DNA from: Ferruginibacter sp.
Lineage (GTDB): Bacteria; Bacteroidota; Bacteroidia; Chitinophagales; Chitinophagaceae
Direction: 5' to 3'
Assembly: GCF_028288465.1 (NCBI RefSeq)
Contig: NZ_JAQBNR010000022.1
Span: forward strand, 62,001-126,000
Length of the DNA stretch: 64,000 nucleotides
Shown here: positions 37,174 to 46,589 of the stretch, piece by piece
Position numbering within the stretch: position 1 is the stretch's first letter
How the letters are laid out: each line of letters begins with the position of its first letter
Program-made: the position numbers and the translations under genes
The notes under the pieces: generated by a model
What the model was told of the DNA's origin: nothing
Seen by the model: the letters and a program-made list of their open reading frames with translations, nothing else
Database searches by the model: none

Positions 37174-38181
37174 ATGAGTCAATTAAAAAGTTATTGTATT
37201 GCTATAACATTGGTTGTTTTTTGTTTGGAAGGTTGTAATGCACAGCCCTCCAAACAGAGCCAGTCACTTCCATTAATTACATCCATTGCATTACCCGGTG
37301 TCGGTGGCAGAATTGATCATCTTGCTTTTGACAGCACCACCCAACGCATTTTTATTGCGGCATTGGGAAATAACAGCGTAGAGGTGGTGGATTTAAAAAC
37401 GAACAAAGTTATTCATAGCATCACCGGTTTAAGTGAGCCACAGGGCATCGCTTTTATTGCCGGTAAAAATATTGTTGTTGTGGCAAATGGTGGTAACGGT
37501 GCTTGTGATATTTTTAACGCAGACAACTATCAAAAAATAACCTCCATTCAATTACCGGGCGATGCCGACAATGTGCGCTATGATGCTATAAACAAAAAGA
37601 TTTATGTTGGTTATGGTGAAGGAGGCATTGCTGTTATTGATGCAGCTACTTTGAAACAGGTGGCCGATATAAAACTGCAAGGCCATCCTGAATCATTTCA
37701 ATTGGATATCACTGCAAAGAAAATTTACGTAAATGTTCCCGACAAACAACAGGTGGAGATTATCGATTTGGATAAGCAAATGGTGGCAGACAGGTGGAAA
37801 TTGACTGCTGCCAAATCCAATTTTCCAATGGCATTGGACATAGCCAATCACCGCCTTTTTATTGGTTGCAGGCATCCGGCAAAACTTTTGGTATTAGACG
37901 CTGTTACCGGCAAACCAATAACTACGGTACCTATAGAAAATGATGCAGATGATATTTTTTATGAACCAAAAAACGGGGCCATCTTTTTAAGTTGTGGAGG
38001 TGGATACATTAATATTGTGAGCCAGTTAGACCCCGATACCTACCTGGTATCCGAAAAGGCAAACACCCGTTCTGGTGCAACAACCTCCCTGACTCTCCCC
38101 CAAATCAACCGGCTGGTTGTTGCTTCACCAAAAGGTTTTGGCCGCAGTGCGGAATTGCTGGTATATCAGGTGAAAAATTAA
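37174..38181 (+). CDS. YncE-like beta-propeller protein
   Basis: A 335-residue exported protein with a lipoprotein-like signal (CLEGCN) followed by YncE/NHL-type repeats of about 40 residues: GGRIDHLAFDSTTQRIFIAALGNNSVEVVDL, then GNGACDIF, IYVGYGEGGIAVIDAAT, and so on to the end. It would form a seven-bladed propeller in the periplasm. It ends the chromate-block transcript and is followed by a strong terminator. Propellers of this kind may scaffold or bind ligands. No enzymatic motif is visible. Confidence 0.8.
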   Translation: MSQLKSYCIAITLVVFCLEGCNAQPSKQSQSLPLITSIALPGVGGRIDHLAFDSTTQRIFIAALGNNSVEVVDLKTNKVIHSITGLSEPQGIAFIAGKNIVVVANGGNGACDIFNADNYQKITSIQLPGDADNVRYDAINKKIYVGYGEGGIAVIDAATLKQVADIKLQGHPESFQLDITAKKIYVNVPDKQQVEIIDLDKQMVADRWKLTAAKSNFPMALDIANHRLFIGCRHPAKLLVLDAVTGKPITTVPIENDADDIFYEPKNGAIFLSCGGGYINIVSQLDPDTYLVSEKANTRSGATTSLTLPQINRLVVASPKGFGRSAELLVYQVKN

Positions 38182-38253
38182 AGGTTTTATCTAAAGCTGA
38201 TTTATCGAAAGAAGTGAATAACATGTGTTGAAATCCGCAGTAATATTTTTAAG

Positions 38254-38280
38254 AAAGAGGGATTTACAACCCTCTTTTTT
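38254..38280 (+). terminator. Terminator closing the chromate block
   Basis: AAAGAGGG (38254-38261) pairs perfectly with CCCTCTTT (38270-38277) across an 8-nt loop, and the T-run continues. It lies about 70 nt after the propeller gene. Confidence 0.75.
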
Positions 38281-38387
38281 ATTGCACCAAACCCTGTAAG
38301 TGGTTGAGTTTGCCGCTTATAAGCTATATTTACAACTAACTCCTTTAGCAAACGCCATAAACTAATAACTAACCCGGAGCCTGATAA

Positions 38388-41300
38388 ATGAAACTGGACC
38401 TAACGAAGCCGATTAAAGCACTAAATAAGGCCTACCTGAAGGAAAAGGTTAGCCGAAATTATATAGAACTATTTAAGAAGAATCTTCAACAATTACTAGC
38501 CCGTATCAATGAGCAGGAAAGTGAAGAACACCTGAAAAATGTGATAGCCGACTTTTTAAAAGACACCTGGTACAAAGACCAGTTTGAAATAAACACCAAA
38601 GACAGGAATGACCTGGTGATACATACAGGAAAAACGACCAAAGAGCCTGTAGGCGTAATCCTTGAAGTAAAAAAGCCTTCCAACAAGTCGGAGATGATGG
38701 CAGAAGCTAAGCCGAATTCCAAGGCTTTGCAGGAACTTATTCTGTATTATTTAAGAGAACGTTTTGACCATAGCAACACAGATATCAAATACCTGGTAGT
38801 AACCAATATTTATGAGTGGTTCATCATTGATGAAGTTTGGTTTGAAAAGAATGTTTTTCGCAATAGTAAACTAAAGAAGGATTATGAAAACTGGAAGTTA
38901 AGTGGTAAAGACACAAAGTTTTTTTATGATAGTATTGCCAAAGCTTTTCTGGATGAAGTAACAGAAGAAATGCCGGCAGCTTATTTCGATGTTCGGGATT
39001 ATCAAAAATATGTTGCCAACATAGATAAGGCAGACGACACTAAACTAATTGGACTCTATAAGATTTTATCGCCTGCCCACTTATTGAAGCAGCCTTTTAT
39101 AAATGACAGCAATAGCCTTGATACAAAGTTTTATACAGAGTTGCTGCACATCATCGGTTTGGAAGAAGTTAAGGATGGCAGTAAAAAATTAATAAAAAGA
39201 AAAGCAAAGTCTGATGAAGCCTCGTTGCTGGAAAACACGATCATTAAGCTGGAAGACAAGGATGCTTTAAGAAATATCAGCAACCTTTTAACATTTGGTG
39301 CTAACAAAGAGGAGCAATTATTCAATGTGGCATTAGAGCTTTGTATTACATGGGTTAACCGGGTGTTATTCATAAAATTATTGGAAGCCCAACTTTATAA
39401 ATACCATAAAGGAAACAAAGACTATCTTTTTCTGAACAGTAAATTGGTATTTGATTTTGATGAATTAAGCAACCTGTTCTTCCAGGTGTTAGCCGAAAAG
39501 CCGGGGAGCAGAAGAAACCATATTCAGGAAAAGTTCAGTAAAGTTCCTTACCTCAATAGCTCTTTATTTGAACGTATTGAACTGGAAAGACAAACAATCA
39601 ATATAAGTGAATTAGATAATCGCCTGCAACTTCCTCTAAGCGGCAGCACTGTACTAAAAGATGATAAGGGTAAAAGAAAAACCGGCTCTTTACCAACGCT
39701 GCAATACCTGTTTGAATTTTTAGATGCCTATGATTTCACAAGTGAGGGCGGTGAAGAAATACAGGAAGAAAATAAAAATCTTATCAATGCTTCTGTGTTG
39801 GGGTTGATTTTTGAAAAAATTAATGGTTATAAAGATGGCTCTTTCTTTACACCGGGTTTTGTAACCATGTATATGTGTAAAGAAACCATTCGCAGGTCAG
39901 TGCTTCAAAAATTTAATGACACCAAGGGTTGGCAGTGTGATACGATGGATAGTTTGTACAATAAAATTGATGATAAAAAGGAAGCTAATAAAATTATCAA
40001 CAGCCTTCATATTTGTGATCCTGCTGTAGGTAGCGGACACTTTTTGGTAAGTGCATTAAATGAAATGATTGCCGTTAAAAGTGAATTAAAGATTTTACAG
40101 GACGCTGCCGGTAAATCATTAAGGGATTATCATGTGGAAGTGGTGAATGATGAATTGATTATTACGGATGAAGATGGAAAGTTGTTTGATTATAATCCTC
40201 AAAATAAAGAAAGCCAGCGCATACAGGAAACCTTATTTCATGAAAAGGAAACCATTATCGAAAACTGTTTATTTGGTGTCGACATAAATCCTAATTCGGT
40301 AAAAATATGCCGCCTTCGTTTGTGGATTGAATTGCTGAAAAATGCTTATTACACGCCTTCAAGTAACTACGCAGAACTCGAAACATTGCCGAATATTGAT
40401 ATCAACATAAAATGCGGCAACAGTCTTATTAGCCGCTTTGCTTTAGATGCTGATATAAAGAGTGCACTACGCAACAGCAAATGGAGTATTGATAGTTATA
40501 AAGTGGCCGTGCAAACATACCGGGATGCTGAAAGTAAGGAGCAGAAAAGGGAGATGGAAGAATTGATTGATTCGATTAAAAAAGATTTTAGAAGTTATAT
40601 AAGCCCCAATGACCCCAAATATAAAAAGCTATCTAAACTACGGGGCGATTTATTTAATATTAGCCAGACCAAAGAATTGTTTGATGAAGGAAATAAAAGG
40701 AATAAGGATACTAAAAAAAAGATAGAGCAATTAAGCAATGAAATAACAAAGCTGGAAACTGAAATTGGGGAAATAAAAAATAATAAGATTTATGAAAACG
40801 CTTTTGAGTGGCGGTTTGAGTTTCCTGAGGTGTTGAACGGTGATGGTGATTATATTGGGTTTGACATGATGATAGGTAACCCGCCATATGGGGTAAATTT
40901 CAATAAAAGCTCTGGTGTGCCTTATGAAAAAGAGTATGAAACATTTAATTGGCGAGGGGAAAGCTATACACTTTTTATTGAAAGAGCAGTCTGTCTTTTG
41001 AAAAACCATGGGAATTTTGGATATATTATTCCAGATACATTAATTAATCTTGGGTTCACCGAATCTATTAGAACCTTTATTTTAAAAAATAGTATAGTGT
41101 CTGAATTAGTTTTGCTCCCTTCGAATGTTTTTAACGATGCTACCGTGGATACTATTTTGCTATTCTTTCAAAAGAATATTTCAGAATTACCATATAATAA
41201 AAGCAATGTACAAGTAAATTTATTCGAAAAGAAATCATCCATAAGTGATCTTAAGATTCCAAAGAGGTCATTCGGAATTTCAAGTGAGCTTTGGTATCAC

Positions 41301-42047
41301 AGAAAAAACTTTAATCTTCAAAGCAATATCTATGAGCTATCAATTATTCAAAGACTCGATGTGACATTTCCAAAATTGGCTGAATTTGCAGGAATGTTTT
41401 CAGGTATTAAGACGTATGAAGTTGGGAAAGGAAAGCCAATCCAGACCGAAGAAATAAGGGCTAAAAAACCATTCACTTCAATCCAGAAAATTGATAACAA
41501 TTGGCTTCCCTTTTTTGATGGAAAAGATATTGGCCATTATTCACTTCTTTGGAAAGAAAACAACTGGCTTAAATATGGTCCTTGGTTAGCAGCGCCTAGA
41601 TTGCCAGAAAATTTTGAAAATGAAAAAATACTTATAAGAAAAATAACAGGTAAAACTTTAATAGCACATTATATTCCCAATACATCTTACTGTAACACAC
41701 TTTTATTCGTTTTAAAACTTCAGACCGGTAAAGCTTTACTCAGCTATAAAGCTTTACTTGGCATTCTCAATTCAGAGTTTATTGGTTGGTACTTTCGAAA
41801 GAAATTCCAAATAAGTAATGACGATACCTTCCCACAAATTATGATAAGAGATATTCTTCAATTTGCTATTCCAAATGTAAGTAATTCTATAACTGCATCT
41901 ATTGAAGAAAAAGTATCTAAAATTATTGATTTAAAGAAGACTGCCCCTATTCATAATACAACTAATTTGGAAAATGAAATAAATTCATTAGTCTACGAAT
42001 TTTATTGCTTAACCGAAGATGAAATAAAGATAATTGAACAGAAGTAA
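38388..42047 (+). CDS. Type IIG restriction enzyme/N6-adenine methyltransferase
   Basis: A 1219-residue fusion. The N-terminal nuclease core shows D75 (RNDLVIHTGK) and E93-V-K95 (VILEVKKPSNK), a D...ExK site. A linker and helicase-free middle region follow, then a gamma-type adenine methyltransferase: FFTPGFVTMYMCKE, CDPAVGSGHFLVSALNEM (SAM motif I, about 543-560), FGVDINPNSVKICRLRLWIELL, and MIGNPPYGV (catalytic NPPY, 831-834). The C-terminal part (about 960-1200) should be the target-recognition domain. It methylates adenine in its target and cuts unmodified DNA, so it acts alone. It heads the defence-like block. Confidence 0.88.
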   Translation: MKLDLTKPIKALNKAYLKEKVSRNYIELFKKNLQQLLARINEQESEEHLKNVIADFLKDTWYKDQFEINTKDRNDLVIHTGKTTKEPVGVILEVKKPSNKSEMMAEAKPNSKALQELILYYLRERFDHSNTDIKYLVVTNIYEWFIIDEVWFEKNVFRNSKLKKDYENWKLSGKDTKFFYDSIAKAFLDEVTEEMPAAYFDVRDYQKYVANIDKADDTKLIGLYKILSPAHLLKQPFINDSNSLDTKFYTELLHIIGLEEVKDGSKKLIKRKAKSDEASLLENTIIKLEDKDALRNISNLLTFGANKEEQLFNVALELCITWVNRVLFIKLLEAQLYKYHKGNKDYLFLNSKLVFDFDELSNLFFQVLAEKPGSRRNHIQEKFSKVPYLNSSLFERIELERQTINISELDNRLQLPLSGSTVLKDDKGKRKTGSLPTLQYLFEFLDAYDFTSEGGEEIQEENKNLINASVLGLIFEKINGYKDGSFFTPGFVTMYMCKETIRRSVLQKFNDTKGWQCDTMDSLYNKIDDKKEANKIINSLHICDPAVGSGHFLVSALNEMIAVKSELKILQDAAGKSLRDYHVEVVNDELIITDEDGKLFDYNPQNKESQRIQETLFHEKETIIENCLFGVDINPNSVKICRLRLWIELLKNAYYTPSSNYAELETLPNIDINIKCGNSLISRFALDADIKSALRNSKWSIDSYKVAVQTYRDAESKEQKREMEELIDSIKKDFRSYISPNDPKYKKLSKLRGDLFNISQTKELFDEGNKRNKDTKKKIEQLSNEITKLETEIGEIKNNKIYENAFEWRFEFPEVLNGDGDYIGFDMMIGNPPYGVNFNKSSGVPYEKEYETFNWRGESYTLFIERAVCLLKNHGNFGYIIPDTLINLGFTESIRTFILKNSIVSELVLLPSNVFNDATVDTILLFFQKNISELPYNKSNVQVNLFEKKSSISDLKIPKRSFGISSELWYHRKNFNLQSNIYELSIIQRLDVTFPKLAEFAGMFSGIKTYEVGKGKPIQTEEIRAKKPFTSIQKIDNNWLPFFDGKDIGHYSLLWKENNWLKYGPWLAAPRLPENFENEKILIRKITGKTLIAHYIPNTSYCNTLLFVLKLQTGKALLSYKALLGILNSEFIGWYFRKKFQISNDDTFPQIMIRDILQFAIPNVSNSITASIEEKVSKIIDLKKTAPIHNTTNLENEINSLVYEFYCLTEDEIKIIEQK

Positions 42048-42180
42048 ATTTTTGTAAATAGATAATGCGCTAATAGTTTTTATTAATAAAACTAAAAGGA
42101 TTGAGTTTTTAATTGTGTTTATGATAAATATACGGCCGGGTTATTTGTGAGAAGAAAAGTAAAAAGAAAATAGTTAAGAT

Positions 42181-43074
42181 ATGGCAAAAACGTCAGCTAC
42201 AGAAATTGAGTTCGAACTGAATTATTTATTCAAAGAAGAAAAAGAAATATTTAGTTCTTTTGATTCCCTTAAAGAATTCTATGAAGTTTTGTATGACTTT
42301 GATAAATATCTTATTAGTTCAATTTATCAGGGTGGAATTCCATACTACAGGCTTGCTGATATTGAGTATAGTTCCATTAAAACAAGGGTGGCACAGGTCC
42401 TGAAAGGAATTCCAGACGATGCCATTAAAGCTTTAGATTGGAAAAGAATAATTGGAAATTTTCTTTTAAAGGCAAAATATTGGTTACTGGAATATTTAGA
42501 ACGAAATCCCTCAATTGATAGCAAAAAGGACTTAGAGGTTATAGCCAATAAAATTAATAAAGAGCTTTCAGAAATCAGTAAAGGCGAGGCTTTAATGGTT
42601 GATTATTTAAACCTTTACTTCTTTTTAAATGCAATTGCCGGAGTGCAAAAACTTACTGACAAAATGGATAAAGATGACTCATTTGAATACAAGTCTTCTT
42701 TCGGAAATGCCATAATTAAAAACGGTATTAATATTAATAAGCCAAAAATATTGGCCGAACTGGGACAATCTTCAATTGAGAATGAAACGACTGAAGTATT
42801 AAAGGCTAAAAAGATTGAATTGTTAACTGACAAGCCTATTTGGCATTTTTTGAGAGGTAAAAAACCTTTGATTGCAACTATGCTTGATTCCAATTGGTTG
42901 AATGATTTTCACTCACGAAAAGTAACCATTCAATCTAATGATTCTTTAAAAGTAAAGATGAAGACAACGCATACATACAGCAATAATTTCAGCGAAGCAA
43001 AAACAAAACACGAAATAGTTGAAGTATTAGAAATAATAAAGCCCGAAAATAATATTGCAAATCTCTTTGAATAA
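42181..43074 (+). CDS. Unrecognised protein in the defence block
   Basis: A 297-residue soluble protein with no signal or membrane segment. It is helical in the first two-thirds (IKTRVAQVLKGIPDDAIKALDWKRIIGNFLLKAKYWLLEYLER and an acidic stretch), then a beta-like end with PIWHFLRGKKPLIATML and NDSLKVKMKTTHTYSNNF. I cannot place it in a family. It follows the type IIG gene in the same direction, 133 nt downstream, and precedes another unknown gene by 8 nt, so the pair is likely co-transcribed. It may be part of a defence system with its neighbour, which is inference from position only. Confidence 0.5.
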   Translation: MAKTSATEIEFELNYLFKEEKEIFSSFDSLKEFYEVLYDFDKYLISSIYQGGIPYYRLADIEYSSIKTRVAQVLKGIPDDAIKALDWKRIIGNFLLKAKYWLLEYLERNPSIDSKKDLEVIANKINKELSEISKGEALMVDYLNLYFFLNAIAGVQKLTDKMDKDDSFEYKSSFGNAIIKNGININKPKILAELGQSSIENETTEVLKAKKIELLTDKPIWHFLRGKKPLIATMLDSNWLNDFHSRKVTIQSNDSLKVKMKTTHTYSNNFSEAKTKHEIVEVLEIIKPENNIANLFE

Positions 43075-43082
43075 TTTAAACT

Positions 43083-43550
43083 ATGCCTCAAACTTTACTT
43101 TCTACGATTATGCCATTTTTTGGAGCCTTAGTTGGCGCATCTGTAGCCCTTTGGGTTTCTTGGGCTTCGAGAAAAAATGATTTAAAAAAATTAATTGAGG
43201 ATAATCTCAGGAAAAGGAAAATTGAGCTTTACGATGAATTTGCAAAATTCTTAGGAGAAGGTTTATATAAAACTGTTTATCAAGAAAGAGACGAAAAGGA
43301 ATTTGAAAAGCAAATGTTCATTTTTAATCACAGAGCAATGATGTGGATGTCTGATAACGTGTTAAATGCTTATATTATTTACAGAAACTCTGCAAGAATA
43401 GATTATAAAGACAATAATGAAAAAGCAAAATTTGTGATTACAACCTACTTAAGTTTTATACAAAAAATGAGAGAAGATTGTGGTCATAAAAATATTGGCA
43501 TTGAACCAGCAAATTTGGTTAAGCTTTTAATTAGAGATAAGATTGATTAA
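43083..43550 (+). CDS. Small protein with one N-terminal membrane segment
   Basis: A 155-residue protein with one hydrophobic segment (about residues 8-28, MPFFGALVGASVALWVSW) and then a helical, charged cytoplasmic part with RKRKIELYDEFAKFL. It shows no enzymatic motif. It starts 8 nt after the previous unknown gene. A one-helix protein next to a soluble partner is the layout of several two-gene defence and toxin systems, so it may be an effector that acts at the membrane. No family was recognised. Confidence 0.5.
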   Translation: MPQTLLSTIMPFFGALVGASVALWVSWASRKNDLKKLIEDNLRKRKIELYDEFAKFLGEGLYKTVYQERDEKEFEKQMFIFNHRAMMWMSDNVLNAYIIYRNSARIDYKDNNEKAKFVITTYLSFIQKMREDCGHKNIGIEPANLVKLLIRDKID

Positions 43551-43764
43551 ATATTATTGCACAGAATCCCGAATTTTGAAATGATACAAATATAAAAACC
43601 TCAAGATACATGTTATTAAAACTGACAGGCAAAATTTAACAAGAGAATGTTAGCCCCGAGGTTACTGGTATTGCTGAAACAGAATAATTATGACCCATGT
43701 AAAAAAAATTTGTTTCCTGCAAAAGCAGATGTAGAAAGTAAAATCATAAAACAGCAGTAGCACC

Positions 43765-44778
43765 ATGCAGTTAAAACAAGAACTTATTCAGCAAATAAAG
43801 TCCATCATTGCCACGGCAAAGGACAGAGCCATTCGTACGGTAGATACCGAAAGGGTGCTGATGTATTGGCAAATTGGCAAAGTTATTTTAGAAGAAGAAC
43901 AGGAAGGTAAGGATAGGGCTGGCTATGGAACGTTTCTCATAAAATCATTGGCAGAAGCCTTGGAACCGCAGTTTGGCAGTGGCTTTTCTTACCGGCAGTT
44001 AAATTTGTTTCGGCAGTTTTACCGTAGCTTTCCAATTATGAACGCACTGCGTTCACAATTCAGTTGGACACATTACCGTACCCTCATACGCATTGACAAC
44101 CAGGATAAAAAGGAGTTTTACATCGCCGAAGCAGCAAAGAACAACTGGACGGCCCGGCAACTGGAAAGGCAGGTAAACAGCCAGTTGTTTGAACGGCTCT
44201 TACTAAGCAACGAGGTAAAAGATGTGCTGGCAGTAGCCAGGGAAGAAAAACAGCCTTCCGATGCCAAGGAGATTATTAAAGACCCGATGGTGTTAGAGTT
44301 CCTGGGCTTAAAGAGAGAAGCCGCTTATTATGAGAAAGATTTGGAGGCGGCCATCATTACCCACTTACAGGATTTTTTGCTGGAAATAGGCAACGGCTTT
44401 TCTTTTGTAGCAAGACAAAAACGCATCCATATTGAGGGCGATGAATTTTCTATTGATCTTGTTTTTTACAACCGCTTGCTGCAATCCTTTGTGATATTTG
44501 AAATAAAGACTACCAAGCTCACCCATGAAGATATTGGGCAGTTGCAGATGTATGTAAACTACTACGACCGGTTTGAAAAACAGGATTTTGAAAACCCCAC
44601 CATCGGCATTTTATTATGTGCCGATAAAAACGACGCAGTAGTAAAAATTACTTTACCGGAAAGCAACAAAACAATCATTGCCAGCAAATACCAGCTGTAC
44701 CTGCCCACCGAGCAGCAGTTGATAGATGAAGTAAAGAAGGAAATAGAAAAATTAGACAACGGTACAAATAAGGATTGA
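43765..44778 (+). CDS. YhcG/DUF1016 PD-(D/E)XK nuclease
   Basis: A 337-residue protein. The N-terminal DUF1016 domain (about 1-160) starts KSIIATAKDRAIRTVDTERVLMYWQIGK and has YGTFLIKSLAEALEPQFG, SWTHYRTLIRI and LERQVNSQLFERLLL. The C-terminal nuclease domain has RIHIEGDEFSIDLVFYN and IFEIKTTKL: D231, E246 and K248 form the D...ExK site. YhcG-family enzymes are thought to process Holliday junctions or act in phage defence. It is separate from the previous pair by 214 nt. A 17-bp palindrome lies inside its N-terminal domain (44039-44055). Confidence 0.88.
   Translation: MQLKQELIQQIKSIIATAKDRAIRTVDTERVLMYWQIGKVILEEEQEGKDRAGYGTFLIKSLAEALEPQFGSGFSYRQLNLFRQFYRSFPIMNALRSQFSWTHYRTLIRIDNQDKKEFYIAEAAKNNWTARQLERQVNSQLFERLLLSNEVKDVLAVAREEKQPSDAKEIIKDPMVLEFLGLKREAAYYEKDLEAAIITHLQDFLLEIGNGFSFVARQKRIHIEGDEFSIDLVFYNRLLQSFVIFEIKTTKLTHEDIGQLQMYVNYYDRFEKQDFENPTIGILLCADKNDAVVKITLPESNKTIIASKYQLYLPTEQQLIDEVKKEIEKLDNGTNKD
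44039..44055. repeat. Palindrome inside the first YhcG gene
   Basis: TGAACGCA-C-TGCGTTCA forms 8-bp arms around one base. It lies at the same place in the protein (just before SWTHY) as the two larger palindromes in the second YhcG gene. Could be chance within conserved NALRSQ coding sequence. Confidence 0.4.
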
Positions 44779-44833
44779 TGAAGCAGGAATTACTTTCAAA
44801 TATCAAAATAAACCGGACTTAAAATCGATAAAA

Positions 44834-45433
44834 ATGAAACGGGAAGTAAAAGAAACTGAGGCCATTCGAATCAGAATAAATCTTGATAAAACCAGCCCTT
44901 TAATCTGGCGGGAATTACTTCTGCCCAGAGATATCACTTTTTATAAACTTCACCATGCAATCCAAATTGCAATGGGCTGGACAAACGCTCATTTATTTGA
45001 ATTTACAATTGAAGGTTACCGGATTGGGGAAATCATTGAAAATCTGGAAGGACAAGATGAAAGTCATATTATAAATGCCAAGGAAACCAAACTCATAGCC
45101 CTAATTGATAAAGAAGGTGAAAGTTTCAAGTATGAATATGATTTTGGCGACGGATGGGGGCACTCAATAATATTGGAAAAATATGAATCGCTCGCCAACA
45201 CTCAACAATTGCCATTTTGCATATCAGGTGCATTAAAATGCCCACCAGAAGATTGTGGCGGGATAACAGGATTTTATGATTTTCTATCCATATTATCTAA
45301 TAACCGTCATCCTGATTATAAGGACACAAAAATATGGGCAGGCGGTAAATTTGATCCTACTGAATTTGATGTTGCAAAGATTAATAAGCAATTGAAAAAT
45401 ATTGATAAGTACATCAAATCAATTGAAGAATGA
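44834..45433 (+). CDS. pRiA4b ORF-3 family protein
   Basis: A 199-residue protein of the plasmid pRiA4b ORF-3 family: IRIRINLDKTSPLIWRELLLP, FYKLHHAIQIAMGWTNAHLFEF, YEYDFGDGWGHSIILE and CPPEDCGGITGFYDFL, then PDYKDTKIWAGGKFDPTEFDV. These proteins are widespread on plasmids and mobile elements; the Cys and His residues suggest a metal-binding fold. The function is not established. It sits between YhcG and the HIRAN protein, in the same direction. Confidence 0.8.
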   Translation: MKREVKETEAIRIRINLDKTSPLIWRELLLPRDITFYKLHHAIQIAMGWTNAHLFEFTIEGYRIGEIIENLEGQDESHIINAKETKLIALIDKEGESFKYEYDFGDGWGHSIILEKYESLANTQQLPFCISGALKCPPEDCGGITGFYDFLSILSNNRHPDYKDTKIWAGGKFDPTEFDVAKINKQLKNIDKYIKSIEE

Positions 45434-45504
45434 CGATCGTAAAAAAGTGCTATTGAAGTTATGGAAAACAATACGCATTCATTTTAAAAAACACAACACC
45501 TGGC

Positions 45505-46254
45505 ATGAACCGTTCAGGCTTCCTAAAACAATTAATTGCTTCTATTGCCATCGGCAAACTACCAGTTTCGTTAACAAAGAATTTTAGAAAAATATACCTG
45601 TTGCAATGTTTCGTAGCTGGCTTCCACCACTACGAAGGAATGCAATTGCTGGATAGTATGAAAGAAGGCGATTTATTAGAGCTTGTAAGAGAGCCGGAGA
45701 ATGAGTACGATGACTGCGCCATCGCACTGTATTTACAAGGAAAGAAAATAGGTTTTATCCCTTCTTCAGTCAATGAAATGCTTAGCTATTTATTGGATTC
45801 AGATGCGCTGAGCCTGTTTGCAGTAATAACCCATTTGGAAAAGAATTCTCTGCCCTGGGAAAATGTAGCAATAGCCGTGTATTTTGTTCAAGAAGTTAAT
45901 AAGGATTTACCAGCCCATGCCAGTTATTTAACGAGGATAGAAGCTCCTCATTACCGCACATTAAGTAAAAACAAAAACGAGGTAAAAAAAGAAAGGGTTT
46001 TAACGCTGGATCATCTGTTTGATGGCACTAACAGGGTGATCAATCTTGATACAATCCCAGTTGAACAAATTGAGACAAAAAATCACTTTGAAAAATGGTA
46101 TTCAAAATATCCAGTTTCAATAAATAAACCAGGCAGATTTCTGCATATAAAAGACGATGGGATATACACTTATATGTACGAAATTGGAGATGATATTCAG
46201 TTAGTGAAAGATACTAATGGCGAAGAGTTTATGGAGTTTTTCTTAATTAAATAA
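45505..46254 (+). CDS. HIRAN-domain protein
   Basis: A 249-residue protein with a short hydrophobic, Arg/Lys-containing start (MNRSGFLKQLIASIAIGKL) and a HIRAN domain at about 30-105: QCFVAGFHHYEGMQLL, LLELVREPENEYDDCAIALYLQGKKIGFIP. HIRAN domains bind single-stranded 3' DNA ends in helicases and repair enzymes and are also found alone. The C-terminal half (about 130-249) is unrecognised. The leader-like start is odd for a DNA-binding protein. It may take part in defence or repair together with YhcG. Confidence 0.75.
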   Translation: MNRSGFLKQLIASIAIGKLPVSLTKNFRKIYLLQCFVAGFHHYEGMQLLDSMKEGDLLELVREPENEYDDCAIALYLQGKKIGFIPSSVNEMLSYLLDSDALSLFAVITHLEKNSLPWENVAIAVYFVQEVNKDLPAHASYLTRIEAPHYRTLSKNKNEVKKERVLTLDHLFDGTNRVINLDTIPVEQIETKNHFEKWYSKYPVSINKPGRFLHIKDDGIYTYMYEIGDDIQLVKDTNGEEFMEFFLIK

Positions 46255-46283
46255 GTCCGGAAGAATTTATCATTTAATACGTA

Positions 46284-46589
46284 TTACAGGCCAGCAATAT
46301 CTTTGTTTTCTTTGGTGTCTATAGCGGATTTAAGTAGTCTCAACGTTCCTTTTTCTACAGTTGTTTTTGCCTCTTCAATATCATACCAATTACCTTCTTT
46401 TGTCTTGTATAATTTGCAGGAAAATTGCCCATTATTATCGTCTTTTTTTGTAAAATTATATTCCTGTAAAACAGCTATGATACTGCCCAAAGCATTGGTC
46501 AATTCGTAAGGTGTAATTGTGTAATAAAACTGGCTGCTATCTTCTAAATTTATTTGATTGCTGAAAAGGTTGTTTAAGGCATTTCTCAT
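46284..46589 (-). CDS. Hypothetical small protein
   Basis: I use the ATG at 46589, because the longer frame adds an unconvincing 17-residue N-terminus. The 101-residue product is soluble and acidic-basic mixed (MRNALNNLFSNQINLEDSS, YTITPYELTNALGSIIAVLQEY), with a helical end including TTVEKGTLRLLKSAI. No family was recognised. It is the only minus-strand gene in the defence block. Low support. Confidence 0.4.
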   Translation of the reverse strand: MRNALNNLFSNQINLEDSSQFYYTITPYELTNALGSIIAVLQEYNFTKKDDNNGQFSCKLYKTKEGNWYDIEEAKTTVEKGTLRLLKSAIDTKENKDIAGL

